A DNA stretch of 64,000 bases, taken from Pomphorhynchus laevis (taxonomy: Eukaryota; Acanthocephala; Palaeacanthocephala; Echinorhynchida; Pomphorhynchidae). The DNA lies in the NCBI GenBank assembly GCA_012934845.2, contig WNNJ02001668.1, positions 186,001 through 250,000 of the forward strand. The letters are read 5' to 3'. Below are positions 56,480 to 64,000 of the stretch, in pieces. Each line of letters begins with the position of its first letter. Within the stretch, counting starts at the first letter, position 1. A program made the translations under genes and the position numbers. The notes under the pieces were generated by a model. It was not told the origin of the DNA. It made no database searches and saw nothing but the letters and a program-made list of their open reading frames with translations.

Positions 56480-59400
56480 TTCACACTTTTCACCTCTTTA
56501 TCTACACAAGCACGTCATGACCACGATGTTTACACATTCAGATCCATCAACTCGTCTCTTGTTCCCGCAGATAAACCATCCTTTTTCAACGACTACTCTC
56601 ATGTCGTATTCATTTGTCTAAACAAATCGTCTTAATATAATCCTTATCAAACCCCTCTCCTGAAAATTGGTTTCAAGCATCGCTCTTACGCATCCTCTGT
56701 CCTCATGAACGATTTAAACTAATGTCCACATCCACTCGCATTTTCCCCGATTGCACCTCTTCCGAAATCGCTCAAATCTCTTCTGCCCGCATCAAAAACC
56801 GCGTCGCGAGAAAAACGGCGAAACATCTCTCTCCATCTGAAACATCAGACGGAAATTTTCAAGTTGTCCACACCCGCCCCAGAAACAGATGGCGCTCTAT
56901 ATCCCCTATGTGCATTTTCAGCTAGCCCCTATCACCACCACACACGGTGGTGATCCGATCTCATCCTCAACCTATCTCTTCTGCATCATCGAATCCTGGC
57001 ACTCCGATTCCGACGACCTCTCCATTCGCTGTTTGCTCTCTGCCGGTTGCTCACTAGCAAATCCGCCCGCCTCATCAGCTCACCCCCTTTTAAATTCTCT
57101 AGTCATGGCGGCATTGTCACATTCGCCCCTCACTCTGCGTTTTTTTTTCAAAAAATACTCCCCCTTTCAGTTCCTGCTATTTTGAATTGCTCACTTGTCG
57201 TTCTTCTAGCCCGATCGCCATGGATCTCACCTTTGTATACCGTCCTGGTTCTTCAGCTCCTATCTCCTTATTTTTACCGAACTCGCTGACCTCCTTTCCC
57301 ACTGTTCTTTGTCCTCCATCCCTTCACTCGTTCTTATTGACTTCAACATCTACCTCGATCGCCCCTCTTCCACCGATTCCACCCGGTTTATCAACATTTT
57401 ATCCACAATTACAAACTCATCTCCACTGCTCCTACACATATCCTTGGCGTCGACATCATCGATGTCCCGATCGTTTTGCTGGCTACACCTCACTGTCAAT
57501 CTCCGATCCTAGTCCATCCAATCACTTTCTCGTCACCTTTAATCACACTGTTAACCATTCCCCGCTTCACACACCTAACATCCTACGTCGACCTAGGAAA
57601 AATCTTTTATCCCACTTCTCCTCTCCGCCTTACTCAAAACGTCTCTATCTTCTCCCGCAGTAAAATCTTACTCTCATCACGATCTTGTCATTCTTTTCGA
57701 CTCTGAACTCACATCCACTCTCGATCTTCTCTTGTCATTCAAGCCTCACCCCACCGTCGCTTGCACCGTTCCCCATGGTTTGACATCCAATGCCTACACT
57801 CAAAGCGTCGACACCGTCATGATTTTCGAATCTAGCAACGTTCTCTCAGACGTAATATCAGCTCGCTTACTTCGTCTCTCCGTGATTCCTATCTTGCTCT
57901 TCGCCGATCTCATCTACACCTACTACGTACCAAATGCAACTCCTGGCAGGATAATATCAACACTTAATTCAATTCTAAGTCTCTCTGGCATACTTTTAAC
58001 TCAATCCTTTCTCGCTCCTCTTCGTCTTGCAACATTAATACCCATGATTATTAGTCATTTCTTCATACCAAAATATCCACGTTGCTCTCTCACAACCTGT
58101 CTCCATTCCATCTCACTGCTACTCGCCTCGCCTCATCCTCCCGGAACTCTTTCATATTCTCCTTGTATTACCTGTTGAAGTCTCCTATGTCCTCATGTCC
58201 TTGCCCAACAAAACCTAATCTGCCGATCCCCTGCCTACCCCCATTCTTAAATCCATATGCTCATCCATATAATCTTTTTTCACCACCTTGTTTAACTTGT
58301 GCATACGCAGTCGTATCTTCCATTCACACTGAAAATTCGCCATTGTTCATCCCCTCTTTAAGAAACAATCGCTCAATACCTAACTTTCTTTTAGCTATCG
58401 CCCAATTACACTCCTCCCTAATCTTTCTGAGCTCTTAGAATGCCTTATCTTAATACAGATAAACGTGTATTTCTCTTCATCCAATCTGTACCCGCTTTAT
58501 CAATCCGCTTTCCGCTCTAATCACTCCACAGAAATTGCCTGCATGAAAGTATACGACGACCTGCTTATTTCTTCTCTGCTTTCAACATCATCCACAACTC
58601 CATCCTCATTTCTCGTCGTTGTTTCGATTACGGCTTTTCTTCCTCCTCCGTAGCATGGTTCGCCTCATATCTATTCTATCGTTCTTTTCGAGTCTGTTCA
58701 AATTTATCATAATCTCATTCCATCCCTATTTTCTTCGAAATCTCACAATGTTCAGTCCTAAGACCCCTGCTTTTCTCTATTCTACTCGGCATCTCTTCCG
58801 TTTATCAAACCTTACTCCTTTAGCGTCATGGAATACGCCGATGACATCCTCATATATGCTCATGCACCTGTCCTTCGCATACACGATATCGGCATTTCTG
58901 CCTCGAACTGTCTTTCTATCTACAAACGTCTCTCCTATCTTCGTCTCGTTCTAAACCCCGACAAGTCAAAAATAATGTGGATCATCTCCCATCAACCTAA
59001 CATATCTCCTCCCCATGTATCTTTTGGATTATCAATCATCCCCATAGTACACAATCTCACTTTCCTAAGCTTCCATTTCGATAATCACCTTTCCCTTAAA
59101 CCCTTTGTCCGCAACAAGGTCCGCTCGTCTAGCTTAATTCTCCGTGACATCCGCCGTATCCGCCCCCTTATCGACTTCCGTTCATGTATACCTCTTCTTT
59201 CATCGCTTCTTTTCCCTAAACTCGATTACTGCCTCAGCCTTTTCGCCAATTCTCCAAAATTCATCATCCTACCCCTACAGCGGATCTTCAACTCGCCGTT
59301 CGAGTGCTTTTTCGTCTCCGTCGCTTCGACCTCACATCCACATATCTTGCCCAACTCTCATGGCCCACCATCCACATCCGCATCAAACCCCGCCTTCTTC

Positions 59401-59525
59401 TCGTAACTTTTCGTCTTATCGCTGTCGGCTCCCCATCGTTCATCAACCTTCCTTTCTTAGACGACACTCACCACACGTCGATATCGCTGCGTTCCCGTCA
59501 TACTCTCTTACTCCACACCCCCAAG
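56480..59525 (+). mobile_element. L2-like copy G, 5' and 3' truncated
   Basis: Plus strand, collinear with copies B and F from the Pro/Ser region (56480-56920) through endonuclease pieces (SWHSDSDDL at 56995; FVYRPGSSAP at 57230) and linker (57475-58080). RT pieces follow: NLYPLYQSAFRSNHSTEIACMK at 58490-58550, minus its end, with motif A deleted, and EYADDILIYAH at 58828. The C-terminal RLRRFDLTS block lies near 59310. It stops in SRHTLLLHTPK at about 59525, where a fragment of another element begins. About 400 bases around YADD are almost identical to copy F. Confidence 0.82.
58828..59406 (+). pseudogene. Copy G: YADD, thumb and C-terminal domain
   Basis: 192-codon open frame from EYADDILIYAHAP through LNPDKSKIMWII, NLTFLSFHF and SSLILRDIRRIRPLIDFRS to the frameshift near 59300. 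It has no usable upstream frame because of the shared 2-base deletion near 58795. Confidence 0.7.
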
Positions 59526-59529
59526 TGCT

Positions 59530-61080
59530 TTCTCGTAGGCTGACACGAGGGAATTCTGAATCGAAATGGGCCGCAGGTCTCTAGGACAAGAGACTGGATT
59601 TTTCTTTGGAATAAAAACACATCTACTAATGTTGATGCCGGCCACATAGGAAGGAGAGGCTAAAATGATTATGACGGCCACTTCTCTTTGTTCGGCTGTC
59701 AAAAGACAGACATGAGAAGAGAGTGGAACGACGGATCTGGAGGTGCCCGGAAGAGGTCTCAGGAGTTAAGAATATATGTGACAGATAGATCTCTACTCCT
59801 GAAGTCTCCTCAAGGTGGGATTGGTTGAGGCGATTGAGTGGCTCCATAATTGTGTAGGGATAGTGACTCCTCCAAAACACTATTAGACCTATTTTTCCAA
59901 TCCAGCCCAAGGTTCTATCCTTCCAACAGACAAACTTCTCCTTCGTGAATATCTTCCAGAAGGAAGACTGGTTTGGACTAATGGAAACAATGCTTGCCTT
60001 ATCCGTACCCAGTTGGAACCTATATCTAGTGCTACAATATTCTTTCGAGAGAACTTACCTGGCAGAAGCAGAGAGATTGGGGAGACGGAGCATATATGCT
60101 TAGGTCATGGGTATATTCAGAGTGGGATTGTAAATACGACCTTTGTAGGTTGTCGAAAGCATCGCGGTAGCTTGCGAAGATATGTAGGAATTAAATTCGG
60201 TTAGACTCTCATTACCAATTCTGGGGAAGCGTTGGATAGCTGCCTGAAACAAAACCACTCTGATAGGATCAAAGTGTAATCTCCTTCTCTTGAAAGACTA
60301 TAACATACGCATCTCTACCAGATAGAAGTCTAAGGGCAGAAGCTCCTCCCGAATTCCAATGAAGGATATTCAGTGAAAAAGGCTCACGAGTACTCTGTAT
60401 TGTGTTAGGTTAGATGAGTGGGATTGCCTTCCCCTAGACGGAGCCAGGGGCAGAAAGGTTGCCCTCTCCGCCACTAGCGCCGTGCAGAGTAGGCACTTGC
60501 CAACGGGCTTTATCTTCATTTCCCAGGGAGGCCTTTCTCTGTTTATACATCTTTCCGAGTTTAATAGGGGGAATAATGTTGACTGACGCCCCCTTGTCTT
60601 TGATTCCAGTACCGAATGCTTGGGTATTTCCGTTGGTGTGAGAAGTGAGGACAATAGATTATAAATCAAACAATTCATTTCGCTGAGGATATTCCTCTTA
60701 TTGGAATCTAGTAATCGAATAATGTCCGTATCCGTCATCCTGGAAGCTGCAACGCAAACTGAATCAGTAGACGGCTTTGCATATTTGGGAGCTTGGCTCA
60801 TGTAAGTTCTTCTATAGCTTTTAAAATAATTTCACTTCCGGAACCATGCTGGATGGTCACTTTTACAATTCGAGAAGACAAGGGAAGCCTCTAATTTCGA
60901 CCCCTTCAGAAGGTTAACACAGAAGTCGGAGCTACAGACTCCACAAATTTTCGGGGGTAGTGCATGTAGATCCCCAACGCCCCCTCTGATGACATGCATT
61001 GCAGTGGGGGTTGGTCATGTTATCTTATTCTAAGATAAAAAATTTCAGGTTGTACCCTAGGAAGGGGTTATATGCAGACA
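59530..61080 (-). mobile_element. R2-like RT start fragment and upstream sequence
   Basis: Minus strand. 59702-59536 holds ISRCVFIPKKNPVSCPRDL followed by RPISIQNS, the FIPK...RPISI motif of R2/NeSL-type RTs. The sequence upstream (59910-61080) has a 143-codon open frame (60801-60370) and, near 60955-60840, a Cys-rich piece (ICGVCSSDFC, then NCKSDHPAWF) that may be the N-terminal finger of the same element. Only the RPISI part is diagnostic; the extent to 61080 is inferred. RT core and nuclease are missing because L2-like copy G begins at 59525. Confidence 0.45.
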
Positions 61081-61189
61081 TGGCTAGAATCTAAGCATGA
61101 CCGGAGTCAACAGAACAAAAGGCAATCGGTAAATCATGGCCAGCTATCATTTTCACCTGACGAAACTACGGCAGTTTGTATAGTGTTTT

Positions 61190-61682
61190 CAGTAAGTTCA
61201 AAGCCTCACCTCTAAGTGAGGAGGGAAATTACTTATTGTAACAGAAGCCTGGACAGACTTAAATTTCAACTTTTCTAAGTGTGTAAGATTCTTCTCAAAA
61301 AAGTTACTGTATTCGTTGGCAAGATCGGTAGTTGTAAAAGAAATCTTTATACTAGACTTGTACAAACGGACAGAGTTGAACAAAATACGGTTATTATGAT
61401 CATTTACGAAGACGTGAAGGAAGGTATTTAAAGATTATCTCTAGCAATATGCTGTTTTAAAGTAATCACCAATTTTTTTATGGGGATGGGGGGAAGTGCC
61501 CCGGCATCCTGTTTAGAATTAGACAACAAAACGTTTACCTCTTGGTCTGCTTCAGCAGCAGAACAGTTAACACTCTTACCAAAATCCGCCTTTTCCATTC
61601 CAAAAACACTATTCTTTGATCGTCCATCGCACATTTTTTGAAAACAAACTTTCCTTGATTTTATATCGTTTGCACGATTCAT
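61190..61682 (-). mobile_element. Possible non-LTR linker fragment
   Basis: Minus strand, two open stretches. 61383-61198 has TTTDLANEYSNFFEKNLTHL, the pattern of the linker before RT in DFSKAFD-type elements. 61682-61428 is Lys/Ser-rich and unrecognised. It ends where the Gypsy remnant on the plus strand begins. Confidence 0.35.
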
Positions 61683-61683
61683 T

Positions 61684-62550
61684 GTGCAACGTGGAAATCC
61701 TATGGTTCAATCATTTAAAAAAATGATGAATTTTCCTTTCGGAATAGCTTATGTAAATGATGTGGTCAATAAATGTGAAGTTTTCAAACGTTTGAAACCT
61801 CGCTTTTATCAGCCGTATACAATGAGTCAATTAATCAAATCGACGCGACCTTTCGAGATGATCAATATTGAATATGCTCAATACATCCTTTCGTTTTTTC
61901 GTGCAAAGATACTTCGTCATCGACAATAATACAGTGTTTGAAGTCTTTATTTTGTCTATTTGCTTCACCTACATACATTGATAGTGATCGAGGTATGTCC
62001 TTCTTAATAAAGGAATTGTGGCAATTTTTGTTATCGCACGGAACAGCACAAAGTTTTTCAACTGCACACCATCCTGAGGGTAACGGTCTAGTCGAACGAT
62101 ACAACAGAATAATTTGGTCAGCGAAAACTGCGCCCTTACAATCTTTTATTAAAAGGCAAATTACACGATATAATCCTTACTATAGTTAGATTTCTCAATA
62201 TGACGGAAGGATCACAACTGTATCGAATATTATTACGGAAACAAGACTAATTTTGAGTGAAGCATCAATCACAGATATTAACCAAAATAATGACGCTCAA
62301 TTTATTCATAACGATTTACCATGTAAACACACTAGAGTTCATGAAATTCATATAATCGAAAACTGCGGTCCTCAATACTTACGACGCTCATCGAAACATC
62401 AAACACTTCCGGGTTACTTAAGGGATTACGATACGCAAGGACGATAAAATTATATAAAGAGGGAAGAATGACATGTATTGCTGACTTATTTTAATATATT
62501 TATTATATTTGTAGATTTATTTTAATAAAACTCAATCTTGTGAGTTTAAT
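61684..62550 (+). mobile_element. Ty3/Gypsy integrase remnant and decayed 3' LTR (copy 3)
   Basis: Plus strand pieces: CEVFKRLKPRFYQP and KSTRPFEMINIEY (integrase entry, compare CSLLKPRYYKP of copy 1), YIDSDRGMSFLIKELWQFL (second Asp), TAHHPEGNGLVERYNRIIW (Glu block), and the tail HKTLPGYLRDY-like STOP-terminated at 62447. A purine run (AAAGAGGGAAGAA) then precedes TGACATG and a 3' LTR remnant to about 62550 with TTTATTATATTTGTAGATT, which aligns to the copy 1 LTR. Confidence 0.78.
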
Positions 62551-63079
62551 TTCATTACATAATAACTAGTAAAGGTAGTCATTTGGTTTGTTTCTATTAA
62601 ATTCGGCATCTACCACAGTGAAATATGAAGAATTATCCGAACATATTTAATTTAACTTTTCGTCAATGGTAATTGCATACTGAATAGTATGCAAAAACGT
62701 TTCTTGATATAATTTATGTTCCTAACCGCATATTTAGTCTCTCTGGATATTCATGTACTCATATGCATATAATATGACGCAAGATGTTCTTCAAAGAAAC
62801 CGTACTTAAACTCTTCTTTTTTATTCTTCTCCTTGATTATCGATTTTGGGTTGTCACTCCTCACAAGTTCCTTAAATGCAGTATGGCAATGATATATAAG
62901 CCCATTTCAGTCTTAATTATATCCCTCACCTGTATGTTTCTTTACGAATGCACATCATCGTTTCTATTTTGATCCTAATCGCAGTAAGTTCGGATATGAA
63001 GCTGCATGTATGTTATGTCTCTTTTATCAAGTCAATGTTTGGAAAATTTACTCAAATATTTTAATGCGAGTAATTTATT
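62551..63079. other. AT-rich spacer, no gene seen
   Basis: No retroelement or host motif recognised. A 62-codon plus-strand open stretch (62784-62972) is hydrophobic but without family features. Confidence 0.35.
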
Positions 63080-63840
63080 AAAGTGGCTACCGTAGAATAA
63101 TTCACTTACAAGTCCACTAAAAGTTTGGTAGAAAACAAAAGAACTCAGAAAATTTACAATCTGTCAGAACAAAACACAAAAAATGTTAATATTATGAGAG
63201 AGAAACTTTGGAGAAGGATAAATAATACAGAAATAATGATAGTGTAGGTGGAGCAAAATTCAATTTGGAGGATAATCAGATCGATCGATTGAGATAAGAT
63301 TGGACTGAATTAGCTTCTTTAATGTAGATGGAGCAAAATTCAATTTGGAGGATAATCAGATCGATCGATTGACAAGACCGGACTGGAGTATTTTCTTAGA
63401 TTTATGAAGAGACTGAGTTAACATGATGTTTACCGGGAGAGAACTATAACGTGTCATACTTACATTGTATGAGCGAAGTCCGAAGTTGATAGTCTCTTGG
63501 AATAGCAAAGAGGCCGTATTACTGGATCTAAGGATTAGAGAAAACATTTGAGCATAATCATAAGGGAGTTTGAGATAGGTGGGGGAGTTGTAAGTATTCG
63601 AATGATGAGGGAAAGTTAGCAAATAGTAGCATGTTGAGAATGCAGAATTGTTTGGATGTATGGCAAAAACGTGGAAAGTGTGATAAGATATGGCCGGCAG
63701 AATGCATAATACGTTGAAGAGGATAAAACAGATATTTAAATGAATTATTTAGCCAGATAAAACAACAGTCAGGTTGGGGAAAGAGTAGAAGCAATGGGTT
63801 GTCGGCGTGTAATAGTATTAATTGTCGGCGTGTAATAGTA
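63080..63840 (-). mobile_element. L2-like fragment, subfamily 2, minus strand
   Basis: Minus strand: YLFYPLQRIMHSAGHIL and FPRFCHTSKQF (PLQRIxNxAxRxLFRxRRFxHTS block) near 63740-63650, then LRSYNVSMTRYSSLP near 63470-63440, and the tail GTGGACTTGTAAGTG, TAGCCACTTTAATAAA (63115-63080) of subfamily 2 as at 29280. Includes a near-repeat: about 60 bases ending GATCGATCGATTGA occur at 63247-63292 and 63325-63371. Confidence 0.7.
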
Positions 63841-63845
63841 TTAAT
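63799..63845. repeat. Two tandem 23-base units
   Basis: TTGTCGGCGTGTAATAGTAT plus three bases, twice, directly before the 43-base array. Confidence 0.85.
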
Positions 63846-64000
63846 CCTGTGGAGTTGTCTGGACAGCATGCTTTCTGTCGTAATGCGCCCTGTGGAGTTG
63901 TCTGGACAGCATGCTTTCTGTTGTAATGCGCCCTGTGGAGTTGTCTGGACAGCATGCTTTCTGTCGTAATGCGCCCTGTGGAGTTGTCTGGACAGCATGC
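63846..64000. repeat. 43-base tandem repeat, runs off the window
   Basis: Units start at 63846, 63889, 63932 and 63975, beginning CCTGTGGAGTTGTCTGGACA, with a single T/C variant in the second unit. 3.6 units are visible and the array continues past 64000. Far more GC-rich than the flanks. Minus-strand open frames over it are incidental. Confidence 0.92.

Noticed and set aside
1-64000. tRNA, rRNA and snRNA genes
   Set aside because: Looked for T-arm words such as GGTTCGA and for conserved rRNA stretches by eye. The few GTTCGAA words (near 2452 and 23020) have no cloverleaf around them.
1-64000. A multi-gene system such as a defence or biosynthetic cluster
   Set aside because: Only three unrelated host genes are present; everything else is transposon remnants and repeats.

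Overview
The window looks like AT-rich nuclear DNA of an invertebrate animal. Three host genes can be supported, and each is assembled from the sequence with canonical GT/AG introns or recognised by family signature. They are the 3' end of a calmodulin-like EF-hand gene (plus strand, 1-3614), a complete six-exon GPATCH11 (G-patch domain 11) orthologue (minus strand, 4823-9187), and a single-coding-exon NC2-alpha/DRAP1 histone-fold gene (minus strand, 44624-45172). Introns of 48 and 54 bases, next to long introns full of retroelements, fit a compact-intron invertebrate. I cannot name the species.

Almost everything else is retroelement sequence, mostly broken. (1) An L2/CR1-like non-LTR family, here called L2-like, occurs as two subfamilies with different 3' tails: a near-full-length copy at 11885-15861 nested inside an older copy (9880-11884 plus 15862-16258), and further copies at 7880-8800, 16262-18060, 24410-24515, 28496-29330, 34010-35619, 40347-43978, 54615-55411, 56480-59525 and 63080-63840. 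(2) Other endonuclease-type non-LTR elements carry a DFSKAFD-type reverse transcriptase (RT): 1275-3370, 29335-31080, 45410-48330, 48425-48976, 49440-50290, 55690-56430 and small pieces. (3) A family with RT followed by a Cys/His knuckle and a restriction-like endonuclease lies at 19450-20660 and 51848-54300, with a different R2-like RT fragment near 59530-59710. (4) Ty3/Gypsy elements: one structurally complete copy with 114-base LTRs at 24572-28495 and decayed copies at 21130-23490 and 61684-62550. (5) A Penelope-like RT lies at 31700-32760.

The most striking object is a 4.7 kb array of about 338 copies of a 14-base unit (35620-40346). It is almost free of variation and sits between two 5'-truncated L2-like copies that point away from each other. 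A perfect 31-base inverted pair (32953-32983 and 44008-44038) lies outside these two copies. A 43-base tandem repeat runs off the right edge of the window.

The host genes are unrelated in function (calcium signalling, RNA processing, transcriptional repression). The calmodulin-like and GPATCH11 genes are convergent. DRAP1 stands alone between two retroelements. I see no tRNA or rRNA gene, no CRISPR array and no operon-like gene set.
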